Positions 9,124 to 18,130 of a stretch of DNA of 37,146 nt are shown in pieces. The notes below the pieces were generated by a model. That model was not told the DNA's origin and searched no databases. It saw only the letters and a program-made list of their open reading frames with translations. Source of the DNA: Acidobacteriota bacterium (GTDB taxonomy: Bacteria > Acidobacteriota > Vicinamibacteria > Vicinamibacterales > UBA2999); assembly GCA_016210845.1 (NCBI GenBank), contig JACQTK010000275.1, positions 1 to 37,146 of the forward strand, read 5' to 3'. The first letter of the stretch is position 1. Each line of letters opens with the position of its first letter. The position numbers were made by a program, and so were the translations under genes.

Positions 9124-9608
9124 CGGCAGCGCCCGACGGAGTCTCGGTCGACGCAGTCAACGCGGAGCTCCGCGGCCGCGTCCGCGAGCGCCTGCGCCGA
9201 CGGCTCCTCGACAGCGGAGGGCCGCGCGCCTTCGAGGATCCGGCCCTGTTCGCCGACGTCGAGGCGCTGCTCCGCGTCGCGGCGGATGCCAGTGAGACCA
9301 CCACGCTGATGCTGCCCGAGCTGCTGGGCGACCCGGCGGCCTGGCGGCTCACCACCGCGATGCGCTATCCGTCGCACCGGGGGCCCCGAGCCGCATCGAT
9401 CGTCATCTTCTTCAAGCGCAGGATCCTCATGCCGCTGTTCCGATGGCTGTTCGAGTACAGCCGCGACAACTTCGAGCGCCAGCGACGGCTCAACTACGTG
9501 CTCTTCGCGTGCGTGCAGGAGCTGGCGGTCGAGACGGTGCGCCTGCGGCGAGAGGTGCATCGCCTCGCGCAGGATCCCGACCGCCAGCGCCGCCCCCACG
9601 ACGCGTGA
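9120..9608 (+). CDS. hypothetical protein, glycosyltransferase-associated
   Basis: GTGA overlaps with both neighbours; FKRRILMPLFRWLFEYSRDNFERQRRLNYVLFACVQELAVE. Confidence 0.7.
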   Translation: MTAAPDGVSVDAVNAELRGRVRERLRRRLLDSGGPRAFEDPALFADVEALLRVAADASETTTLMLPELLGDPAAWRLTTAMRYPSHRGPRAASIVIFFKRRILMPLFRWLFEYSRDNFERQRRLNYVLFACVQELAVETVRLRREVHRLAQDPDRQRRPHDA

Positions 9609-10777
9609 AGCTCGCGTTCGTCGTCCAGCGATACGGGGCCGCCATCGCGGGCGGGTCCGAAGGACATTGCCGGCAGCTCGCCGAGCGCCTGGCGCCGCGG
9701 CACGACATCACGGTCCTGACCACGTGCGCCCGCGATTATGTGACGTGGGCGAACGTCTACGGGGCCGGCCGCTCGCTCGAGAACGGCGTCCGGATCGTCC
9801 GCTATCCCGTCGACCACCCGCGGCGGCTCAAGGCGTTCGCCGACCTCAGCGACGAGGTGTTCGACGGCGGCGCGCCGCGCGAGCGGCAGGAGGAATGGTT
9901 TCGCGAGAACGGGCCGTTCACGCCCGCGCTGTTGGATCATCTGCGCTGGCACGGCAGCGACTACGACCTCGTGGTCTTCTGGGCCTACCGCTACTTCCCC
10001 TCGTACTTCGGCGTGCCGCTGGTCGCGCCGCGGGCCGTGCTGGTCCCGACCGCCGAAGAAGACCCCGCCATCACGCTCGACGTGCTGCGTGACTACTTCC
10101 AGACGCCCGTCGGCTACCTCTTCCTGACGCCCGAGGAAGAGGCGCTCGTCACCAGCCGTGCGGGACGGCCGCTGCATCCGTCGGCAGTGGTCGGCATCGG
10201 TCTGGATTCCATCGACGGACCCGCGTCCCGCCGCGTGCTCGACCGTCTCGACGTTCCGCCCGCGTACGTCCTCTACCTCGGTCGCGTGGATCGCAACAAG
10301 GGATGCGACACCCTGCTCGAGTACTTCCAGGCGTTCGCGGCTCACAACGACGTCGCCCTCGTGCTGGCGGGTCCCGCCACGATGCAGATTCCGAGCCGTC
10401 CTCAGATCCGCGCGCTGGGGTTCGTGTCCGACGAGGTGCGAGCCGCCCTGCTGGATCATGCACAAGTCGTCGTCGTGCCCTCCCCCTACGAGAGCCTCAG
10501 CATCGTGCTGCTGGAAGGGTGGAACCACGGTGTGCCTGCGCTCGTGAACGGCCGCTGCACGGCGCTGGCGGGGCAGGTGGCCCGCGCAAACGGCGGTCTC
10601 CCCTATCGATCGCCGGCCGAGTTCGAGGAGGCCCTGGGCTACCTGCTGTCGCACGCGCGCGAACGCGAGATGCTCGGGCGCCAAGGGCTGGCGTATGTCG
10701 AGCGCGAGTACCGATGGCCCACGGTCCTCGCGCGCGTGGAGTCGCTGCTGGAGGACGTCACATCGCGCCAGCTTTGA
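9605..10777 (+). CDS. glycosyltransferase family 4 (GT-B fold)
   Basis: MKLAFVVQRYGAAIAGGSEGHCRQLAERL... LYLGRVDRNKGCDTLLEYF... VVPSPYESLSIVLLEGWNHGVPALVN. Confidence 0.9.
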   Translation: MKLAFVVQRYGAAIAGGSEGHCRQLAERLAPRHDITVLTTCARDYVTWANVYGAGRSLENGVRIVRYPVDHPRRLKAFADLSDEVFDGGAPRERQEEWFRENGPFTPALLDHLRWHGSDYDLVVFWAYRYFPSYFGVPLVAPRAVLVPTAEEDPAITLDVLRDYFQTPVGYLFLTPEEEALVTSRAGRPLHPSAVVGIGLDSIDGPASRRVLDRLDVPPAYVLYLGRVDRNKGCDTLLEYFQAFAAHNDVALVLAGPATMQIPSRPQIRALGFVSDEVRAALLDHAQVVVVPSPYESLSIVLLEGWNHGVPALVNGRCTALAGQVARANGGLPYRSPAEFEEALGYLLSHAREREMLGRQGLAYVEREYRWPTVLARVESLLEDVTSRQL

Positions 10778-11393
10778 TCTGCTGACCCGTGTAGCGGCCC
10801 GTCGTCAGCTCCGCGTTCGCGCTCTCGAGATACTTTCCGATCCGCAGCAGCGTCCTGAACACGAAGCGTCCGAGGCTCGCCAGCCCCGCCTCGTCCCGCC
10901 CGTCTCCGAAGATGGCAGCGCCCATCTGGTCGATGTCGCTGTCGGCGACGGTGGCAGCCGTCACCTGGGCGCGCAGGTAGTACGAGCGATCGTCGAGGAT
11001 GGACGAGGCCGGGCCGAGGTCGACCCGCACGGGCACTGGCAGCCGAACGTCGGTGTGCGTGGCGCCATTCCCGTACTGATCGGTGATGACGACGCCTGCC
11101 TCGACGTTGCCGACGACGCGGTAGGTCAGCACGGGAGTGGTCAAGGTCAGACGGTCCGCGATTCGCCGATCCTCCCAGAGCTCCGCCTGCACCTGCAGGA
11201 AGATCGACCGGCCCTCTCGAATCAGCTCGAGGAACTTGTCGCGCAGCAGGTCGCGCAGCTCCATGGTCACGGCTACTCGCGACGCGGAGGCGCGGAACTG
11301 CGCCACGCGCAGCTCCAGCGCTGACGCGGGCGGCGCCGACAGGAGAACAGCGCCCCCCACGAGGATGGCGCGCAGCAGGCCTCGGCGCGTCAT
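10758..11393 (-). CDS. DUF4390-like exported protein
   Basis: Signal peptide; VTMELRDLLRDKFLELIREGRSIFLQVQAELWEDRRIADRLTLTTPVLTYRV. Confidence 0.6.
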   Translation of the reverse strand: MTRRGLLRAILVGGAVLLSAPPASALELRVAQFRASASRVAVTMELRDLLRDKFLELIREGRSIFLQVQAELWEDRRIADRLTLTTPVLTYRVVGNVEAGVVITDQYGNGATHTDVRLPVPVRVDLGPASSILDDRSYYLRAQVTAATVADSDIDQMGAAIFGDGRDEAGLASLGRFVFRTLLRIGKYLESANAELTTGRYTGQQIKAGAM

Positions 11394-11397
11394 GATC

Positions 11398-11417
11398 GTA
11401 GAGGCGGACCTTCAGGC
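11398..11417. repeat. REP-like element, truncated half
   Basis: GTAGAGGCGGACCTTCAGG between two minus-strand genes. Confidence 0.6.
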
Positions 11418-11425
11418 ATGTCGTA

Positions 11426-13108
11426 TTAGAACGTCGGCCTCAAACGGAACAGCACCTGCAGCGAGCGCGGGATGTCGTCCAGGCGCCACCCCAGCTCGAT
11501 GCGCGGACCGCCGCCGAACTCCAGCCCCACGCCGACGCCTCGCATCCACGCCTCGGTGCCGACCCGAGGCCCGTAGATCCTTCCCGCGTCGACGAACAAG
11601 AGCCCCGCCACGCCGTCGCCATGGCCGAAGAACCGCTGTCGGATCTCGCCGTTGAGCAGCAGCATCCGATCGCCAGCGGCCTCCTTGAACCCGTAGCCGT
11701 GGACCGTGCCGATTCCTCCCAGCGCGAACACGCGCTGGGGCGGGATCTCGCCCGTCGACGTCCCCACGACCACGCGGCCGCTGATCGTCCGCCGCGGCGA
11801 GGGCTGCCACCAGCCCCGCACGTTGGCGATGTGGCGGCTGAAGTCGAAGTCGTGATCGAGAGACGCTGGCGCCAGCTCCGACCGCCAGTCGGCCCTGACG
11901 CCCTCTGCGCGGTCCGTCGAGTCGCCGAAGAAGTCGTCGAGCAGGTGGCGGCGGTATCGCTCGGACGCGGGCTGGCGGCCGAAACCGCGCGAGTCGAAGG
12001 TGTAGCCCACGAGCACCGCGCGCAGGTCGCCCGCGTCGGCTGGCGCGTTGCCCCGGAAGGGATGTGCGTCGCGGAAGAACCCGTAGCTGGTCGTATTGCG
12101 CAGCGCAAGATGCTCGTCGTCTCGCCACGCCACGAGCAGCTCGTGCTCGTCCAGCGGGCGCAGCGCGGCCTGGATCTGGTATCCCTTCCGACGGTAGTAG
12201 TCCCTGAAGGTGTTCCGGAAGGTCAGCGCCACCAGGCTTTGCTCGGTGTCGCCGAGCCGCCAGCGATCGTCGGATGCCGTCAGGTCGTGAATGCTGGCGC
12301 CCACCTGCAGCACGCCGTTGCCGAAGAACGGACGCTCGAACCCGACGCTGTAGCCCGCGCGGTCCGGGCCGAACTTGTACGTCACGTAGCCGGCCCAGTA
12401 GGCGTGATTGAATCGCGTCTGGTCGAAGATGGTGCCGTGGAACCCGAGGCCGAAGTTGAGGGCATCGACCGGCGAGTACCAGTCCTCGCGGCCTCGCGTG
12501 CCGGCGAACGCGCCGTGCTCGTGATCGCGCGTGCGCAGCGCGATCCGGAGCACCCGACGGCCCGCATCGGAGGCGAGCGTAAAGGTGGGCTCCGCCCGCT
12601 GGATGGCGCCCTGCGCGAACGCCAGGGCTTCGTCGAGCGCCCTGTTGGCCTGAGATGCGTTGAAGATCTCGCCAGGCTGGAGCGCGATGTCTTCCAGAAG
12701 CCGCTCGCGCGCCGCGTCACGCACGCCTGAGACGTCGATCGCGTCGAACCGCCCTTCGTCGATGTCGATCGCCAGCGTGCCCGTGGGCTGGTCGAAGGCG
12801 GCCGTGACGGTTGCCAGCGTATATCCGTCGTCACGATAGCGGTTGCGGATGTCGCGCGCGATCGCCTCCGGATCGCGTGTGAGCGGGGCGCCCAAGGCCA
12901 GGCGGTGGCGGGTGGCAATCTCGGCCGTCGTGTAGACGGACGCGCCCTCGATCCGCAGCGCCTGAAGCAGCGGTCGCTCCGGCTGCGGGGCAGGGGCGTC
13001 CTGCGCGGAGGCGGCAGACCACGGCAGCAGCAGCGCCAGGACCAGCCAAGGGCTCGCCCTTGATATCCCGTGGTATGCGGAGTTTCGCCCTTGGCTGGTC
13101 GGCAGCAT
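11426..13108 (-). CDS. outer-membrane beta-barrel protein with POTRA domain (ShlB/BamA-like)
   Basis: Signal peptide ending SAASAQ; POTRA-like segment; C-terminal barrel with terminal F (RSLQVLFRLRPTF). Confidence 0.82.
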   Translation of the reverse strand: MLPTSQGRNSAYHGISRASPWLVLALLLPWSAASAQDAPAPQPERPLLQALRIEGASVYTTAEIATRHRLALGAPLTRDPEAIARDIRNRYRDDGYTLATVTAAFDQPTGTLAIDIDEGRFDAIDVSGVRDAARERLLEDIALQPGEIFNASQANRALDEALAFAQGAIQRAEPTFTLASDAGRRVLRIALRTRDHEHGAFAGTRGREDWYSPVDALNFGLGFHGTIFDQTRFNHAYWAGYVTYKFGPDRAGYSVGFERPFFGNGVLQVGASIHDLTASDDRWRLGDTEQSLVALTFRNTFRDYYRRKGYQIQAALRPLDEHELLVAWRDDEHLALRNTTSYGFFRDAHPFRGNAPADAGDLRAVLVGYTFDSRGFGRQPASERYRRHLLDDFFGDSTDRAEGVRADWRSELAPASLDHDFDFSRHIANVRGWWQPSPRRTISGRVVVGTSTGEIPPQRVFALGGIGTVHGYGFKEAAGDRMLLLNGEIRQRFFGHGDGVAGLLFVDAGRIYGPRVGTEAWMRGVGVGLEFGGGPRIELGWRLDDIPRSLQVLFRLRPTF

Positions 13109-13130
13109 CTGCTTGGCGCGCTCCGCGCGC
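13041..13130. repeat. composite palindromic element, copy 1
   Basis: ACCAGCCAAGGG (13041-13052) / CCCTTGGCTGGT (13088-13099) with CTTGATATCCC inside, followed by hairpin GCGCGCTCCGCGCGC (13116-13130). Confidence 0.85.
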
Positions 13131-13152
13131 CGAGGGAGCCGCGCGCGACAGA

Positions 13153-13587
13153 TCACCGGTCGCCCTCCTGGGCCTCTGGGACGAGTAGAACCGGCTGAAG
13201 GTTCCCGCCGACGAGACGATACGCCCGGATCGCCCACGGATCGCCGCCTGCCACCGGTCCGCCGATGAGAAACAGGAAGTTCTCGAACGCCTCCTGGCGA
13301 TCGGTGGGCGACGGCTCTGGCGCGGTGCGAGGATGCGAGTGGTACGCACCGATGACGGCCACCGCGGGGCCGCCGTCCGCGGCCGTCGCCCGACACCTTC
13401 GGATCTGCTCGAGGAAGTCCGCGGGAGCAATCTCATATCGCCTCGCGGGATCTGCTGCGACGTTCGGGGTGGGAACAGCCTCGGTGATGCGGACGTCGTC
13501 TCCGATCAGCAGCCCGCAACATTCGCGCGGATTCTCCCGCCGGGCGTGTGCGGCGATGGCGTCCAGCACCTCCCGTGACACCCGCAT
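13153..13587 (-). CDS. JAB1/MPN (M67) metallopeptidase-like protein
   Basis: JAMM motif: YHSHPRTAPEPSPTDRQEA with upstream ECCGLLIG. Confidence 0.88.
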   Translation of the reverse strand: MRVSREVLDAIAAHARRENPRECCGLLIGDDVRITEAVPTPNVAADPARRYEIAPADFLEQIRRCRATAADGGPAVAVIGAYHSHPRTAPEPSPTDRQEAFENFLFLIGGPVAGGDPWAIRAYRLVGGNLQPVLLVPEAQEGDR

Positions 13588-13598
13588 AGAATCTCATT

Positions 13599-15566
13599 AT
13601 GCCTGGCGAGGGATTCGAGTTCGGCGGCGAGGTGGCCTGGCGGCCCTCACCCCAGTACACGGAGGCGAGCCGGTTGAAGACGTTCATGGACCGCCACCGC
13701 CTCGGCAGCTACGACGAGCTGCTCCGCCGCTCGACCACGGATCTGGCGTGGTTCTGGACCGCAGTGCTCGACGATCTCCACATCGAGTTCTACGAGCCCT
13801 ACACAGAAGTCGTCGATACGTCGCCCGGTATCGCCTGGACGCGCTGGTGCGTCGGCGGGAAGCTGAACATCGTCCACAACTGCGTGGACAAATGGATCGG
13901 GACGCCTGTCGAGCAGAAGGTGGCCGTCCGTTGGGAGGGAGAGGAAGGCGCCACCCGCACGCTGACGTACGGGGAGCTCTACCGTCAGGTCAATCGCTGC
14001 GCCAACGGACTGCGGGAGCTCGGGCTCGACCGCGGCGATCGCCTGGCCCTGTTCATGCCCATGTGCCCCGAGCTCATCACGGCGTTCTTCGCGTCCATCA
14101 AGATTGGCGGCATCATCCTGCCGCTGTTCTCGGGCTACGGCGCGGAGGCCATTGCCACGCGACTTCACGACGCAGGCGCCAAGGCGATCGTCACGGCGGA
14201 TGGCTTCTGGCGGCGCGGGCAGCTGGTGGCCATGAAGCCAATCGCCGATGCGGCCATGACCGCCGCGCCCTCGGTCGAGCACGCGATCGTCGTGTCGCGG
14301 GTGAACGTCGATGTCCCCTGGGACCAACGCCGCGATCGCCGCTGGACGGATCTGCTCGGCCGTCAGCCCGACGAGTGCGAGACGGTACGCACGGGGGCGG
14401 ACGATCCCCTGATGATCATCTACACGTCGGGCACCACCGGCCGGCCGAAGGGCGCGCTGCATACGCACTGCGGATTCCCCATCAAATCAGCCCAGGACAT
14501 CGTCCACTGCTTCGATGTCCGGGACACGGACACCATGTTCTGGGTCACGGACATGGGCTGGATGATGGGGCCGTGGGAAGTGTTCGGCATGACGCTGGTC
14601 GGCGGGTCGATGGTGATCTACGACGGGGCCCTCGATCATCCGGCCCCCGATCGTCTCTGGGCACTGGTCGAGCGCCATCGCGCCACGGTCCTGGGCGTCT
14701 CACCAACGCTCGTGCGTGCGCTCATGAAATATGGGGAGGAGCCCGTGCGGCGGCACGATCTGTCGTCGCTGCGCATCCTCGGCTCCACGGGTGAGCCCTG
14801 GAATCCCGAATCGTGGCGCTGGCTCTTCGAGCAGGCGGGCGGCGCACGCCTGCCGATCATCAACTATTCCGGCGGCACCGAGGTGTCCGGTGGGCTCGTC
14901 GCGGGCAACGTCCTCACGCCGATCAAGCCCTGCTCCTTTGCGGGCCCGCCGCCTGGCATTGCCGCCGACGTGGTGGACGATCGCGGCCGGCCGGTGCGCA
15001 ACCAGGTCGGTGAGCTCGTGGTGCGGGCACCCTGGATCGGCATGACCCGCGGCTTCTGGAACGACCGACTGCGCTACGAGGAGACGTACTGGTCGCGCTT
15101 TCCTGGCGTCTGGGTGCACGGCGACTGGGCGGCCATCGATGAGGACGGGCTCTGGTACATCGTGGGGCGTTCGGACGACACCATCAAGGTTGCCGGCAAG
15201 CGGCTCGGGCCGGCAGAAGTGGAGTCGGTGCTGGTCGAGCACCCCGCGGTCGTCGAGGCCGCGGCCATCGGCATTCCCGACGAGGCCAAGGGCCAGGCGC
15301 TCGTCTGCTTCTGCGTGCTGGCGCCGGCCCGCGACCCGACCGCCACGCTCGCCGAAGAGCTGAAAGCGATGGTCGCCACCCGCCTCGGCAAGCCCCTGCG
15401 GCCCCAGGCCGTCGAGTTCGTACCGGACTTGCCGAAAACGCGCAACGCCAAGGTGATGCGCCGCGTGATCCGGGCCACCTATCTCGGCGAGCCGCCCGGC
15501 GATCTCTCGTCGCTGGAGAACCCGCAGGCGGTCGACGCCATCGCGCGCGTCCGCCAGCGGGGGTAA
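13599..15566 (+). CDS. AMP-dependent synthetase/ligase (acetyl/acyl-CoA synthetase-like)
   Basis: IYTSGTTGRPKGALHTHCG, GRSDDTIKVAGKRLGPAEVESVL, KTRNAKVMRR. Confidence 0.93.
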   Translation: MPGEGFEFGGEVAWRPSPQYTEASRLKTFMDRHRLGSYDELLRRSTTDLAWFWTAVLDDLHIEFYEPYTEVVDTSPGIAWTRWCVGGKLNIVHNCVDKWIGTPVEQKVAVRWEGEEGATRTLTYGELYRQVNRCANGLRELGLDRGDRLALFMPMCPELITAFFASIKIGGIILPLFSGYGAEAIATRLHDAGAKAIVTADGFWRRGQLVAMKPIADAAMTAAPSVEHAIVVSRVNVDVPWDQRRDRRWTDLLGRQPDECETVRTGADDPLMIIYTSGTTGRPKGALHTHCGFPIKSAQDIVHCFDVRDTDTMFWVTDMGWMMGPWEVFGMTLVGGSMVIYDGALDHPAPDRLWALVERHRATVLGVSPTLVRALMKYGEEPVRRHDLSSLRILGSTGEPWNPESWRWLFEQAGGARLPIINYSGGTEVSGGLVAGNVLTPIKPCSFAGPPPGIAADVVDDRGRPVRNQVGELVVRAPWIGMTRGFWNDRLRYEETYWSRFPGVWVHGDWAAIDEDGLWYIVGRSDDTIKVAGKRLGPAEVESVLVEHPAVVEAAAIGIPDEAKGQALVCFCVLAPARDPTATLAEELKAMVATRLGKPLRPQAVEFVPDLPKTRNAKVMRRVIRATYLGEPPGDLSSLENPQAVDAIARVRQRG

Positions 15567-15568
15567 CG

Positions 15569-16840
15569 ATGCGCGTTCATCTGGACTACGGGAGCACAGG
15601 CCTGGACGTCGAGCTGCCCGACGAGGGCGTCTGCGTCATCGAGCCGCGCTTCAGAGCGCCACTTCCCGACGCTCATGCGGCCCTCACGGCGGCGCTGCGG
15701 TCTCCACTGGGGAGTGCGCCACTGCGATCCTGCGTGCGTGCGGGCCAGCGCGTGGCCATCTCGGTCTGTGACGTCACGCGGCCGCAGCCTCGACGTGAGG
15801 TGCTGAAGGCGATCCTCGACGAGTTGGACCATCTCCCGGGCGAGAACATCACGATCCTGGTGGCCACCGGGACCCACCGCGCCAACACGCCTGCGGAGCT
15901 CGAGTCCATGGTCGGGGTGGACATCCTTCGCCGATGCCGTGTGCTCAATCACGACTGCCGCGACGGCTCCTCGCTGACGTACGTCGGCCGCACGAGCACA
16001 GGGGTGCCTGTTCATCTGAATCGCGCGTGGCTCGCCTCCGACGTGCGCATCACCACGGGGGTCGTCGAACCGCACTTCTTCGCGGGCTTCAGCGGTGGAC
16101 CGAAGATGGTGGCGCCCGGCCTGGCCGGACTCGACACCGTGCTCGCCCTTCACAACGCGGACCGCATCGGCCACCCAGGCGCCACCTGGGGCGTCACCGA
16201 GGGCAATCCCGTTCACGACGCCGTGCGTGAAATCGCGCGGCTGACCGGCGTCACCTTCGCGCTCGACGTGACCGTGAACCGCGACAAGCGCATCACGGGG
16301 ATCTTTGCGGGCGACCTGTTCGAGGCGCACCGCGAGGCGTGCGCCGCGGCCGCGCGGGACGCGATGTGCTCTGTGCAGGGACCATTCGACGTGGTGCTGA
16401 CGACGAACTCGGGCTATCCCCTCGACCAGAACCTCTATCAGGCGGTCAAGGGGCTCTCCGCGGCCGCGCGCGTGGTGCGACAAGGCGGCACCATCGTCTG
16501 TGCCGCCGAGTGCCGCGACGGCGTTCCGGACAAAGGCGCGTACGGACAGCTGCTCGCGTCGGCCGCGACGCCGAAGCAGCTGCTGGCGCGAATCCTCTCT
16601 CCTGGCTATTCACAGCCGGATCAATGGCAGGCCCAGATCCAGGCGCAGATACAGATGAAGGCGGCCGTCCTGATGAAGGCTGGCGGCCTCACGGCCGACC
16701 GTCTTCGGGCGGCGCATCTCGAGCCGGTCGACGACGTCGGCGAGGCGGTGGCTCGAGGTCTGCGGCGAGCGGGGCCCTCATCGACCCTGTGCGTCCTCCC
16801 GCAAGGACCCCGCACGATTCCATATCTCGCCGGGCCGTAA
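15569..16840 (+). CDS. LarA-like (nickel-dependent lactate racemase family) protein
   Basis: VATGTHRANTPAEL, NHDCRD, VEPHFFAGFSGGPKMVAPGLAG. Confidence 0.88.
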   Translation: MRVHLDYGSTGLDVELPDEGVCVIEPRFRAPLPDAHAALTAALRSPLGSAPLRSCVRAGQRVAISVCDVTRPQPRREVLKAILDELDHLPGENITILVATGTHRANTPAELESMVGVDILRRCRVLNHDCRDGSSLTYVGRTSTGVPVHLNRAWLASDVRITTGVVEPHFFAGFSGGPKMVAPGLAGLDTVLALHNADRIGHPGATWGVTEGNPVHDAVREIARLTGVTFALDVTVNRDKRITGIFAGDLFEAHREACAAAARDAMCSVQGPFDVVLTTNSGYPLDQNLYQAVKGLSAAARVVRQGGTIVCAAECRDGVPDKGAYGQLLASAATPKQLLARILSPGYSQPDQWQAQIQAQIQMKAAVLMKAGGLTADRLRAAHLEPVDDVGEAVARGLRRAGPSSTLCVLPQGPRTIPYLAGP

Positions 16841-18130
16841 GGCGCGAATGGAGGCGTCGACCAGCTCAATGGGGTGGAGCATCGGTCGCGTGAATCCGCG
16901 GCGCGCGCACGCCGCCGCCAGATGCAGGCGACAGCCAGGATTGGCCGTGCTGATGACATCGGGCTGAAGCGCGGCGATGTGCGCCGCCTTCCGGTCGCCG
17001 AGCGCGAAGGCCGGCTCGGGCTCGACGAGGTTGTAGATCCCGGCGCTGCCACAACACATGTCCGGCTCGGCGATCTCCAGGATCTCGAGGCCCGGGATCG
17101 TCGCCAACAGCTGCCGCGGCTGTGAGTGGACACGCTGTGCGTGCGAAAGGTGACACGCGTCCTGGTAGGCAACCCTCATCCGGAGGGGATGCCTTGGTGC
17201 CCGAGGCTCCCCGAGATCCACGAGCAGCTCCGACACGTCGCGCACGCGGGTGCTGAACTCGCGCGCGCGTGTCGCCCACCGCTCATCGTCGGCCAGAAGG
17301 TCGCCGTACTGCTTCATGGCCGATCCACATCCCGCGGAATTGACGGCGACGCACTCCACACCGGCTCGTTCGAAGGCCTCGATCGTGCGGCGGGCAAATC
17401 CGCGAGCCTCTTCGGTTCGCCCCGCGTGAAGCGACAATGCCCCACAGCAGCTCTGTGCCGATGGGACGATCACCTCGCATCCCTCGGTTGACAGGACGTT
17501 GACGGTGGCCTGATTGACCTGCGGACACACGAACCGCTGCACACAGCCGGTCAACACGCCGACGCTGGCGCGCCGCGATGTCCGCGCAGCCGTGTGCACC
17601 GGCACGTTCGCGACCTGCGCCATTCGGCGTGGCGCCAGGGCGACGAGCGCGCGCATCCTGGTGTCGGGGCGCGCCTGCCGTGGGGGCGGCGCCTGCGTCG
17701 TCCCTACAACGGCGTCGATCAGCGGTCGCACGAGCGCCGACAGCGCGAAGGCGACACGCAGCCGCACAGGGTATGGCAGCACGCGAAACAACAGGTCGCG
17801 GTAGAGACGGTCCGACAGCGAGCGCCTGTAGCCCCGCTCGATCTGCGCTCTGGTTCTTTCGATCAGCACGTCGTACCGGACACCCGACGGGCACGCGGGC
17901 ACGCACGCCAGGCATCCGAGGCAGGCGTCGATATGGCGAACGAACGTCGCCGACACGGCGGCGCGCTCCTCCAGGGCGGCCTTCATGAGGTAGATGCGAC
18001 CGCGTGGTGAATCCATCTCCTCACCCCAGAGCGCGTACGTCGGGCATGCGGGAAGGCAGAACCCGCAGTGCACGCACGCGTCGACGAGTTGCGATGTCTC
18101 CTTCACGCTAGAAAGGCCCTCGACCCGCAT
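16778..18130 (-). CDS. glcF: glycolate oxidase iron-sulfur subunit
   Basis: CVHCGFCLPACPTY and CLGCLACVPACPSGV Fe-S motifs; paired CCG motifs (SCCGAL, MCCGSAG). Start could also be GTG 18106. Confidence 0.9.
   Translation of the reverse strand: MRVEGLSSVKETSQLVDACVHCGFCLPACPTYALWGEEMDSPRGRIYLMKAALEERAAVSATFVRHIDACLGCLACVPACPSGVRYDVLIERTRAQIERGYRRSLSDRLYRDLLFRVLPYPVRLRVAFALSALVRPLIDAVVGTTQAPPPRQARPDTRMRALVALAPRRMAQVANVPVHTAARTSRRASVGVLTGCVQRFVCPQVNQATVNVLSTEGCEVIVPSAQSCCGALSLHAGRTEEARGFARRTIEAFERAGVECVAVNSAGCGSAMKQYGDLLADDERWATRAREFSTRVRDVSELLVDLGEPRAPRHPLRMRVAYQDACHLSHAQRVHSQPRQLLATIPGLEILEIAEPDMCCGSAGIYNLVEPEPAFALGDRKAAHIAALQPDVISTANPGCRLHLAAACARRGFTRPMLHPIELVDASIRALRPGEIWNRAGSLREDAQGR

Noticed and set aside
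16600-16680. Repetitive QAQIQAQIQM segment in the LarA-like protein
   Set aside because: Resembles natural C-terminal helix sequence of this family rather than a mobile repeat.
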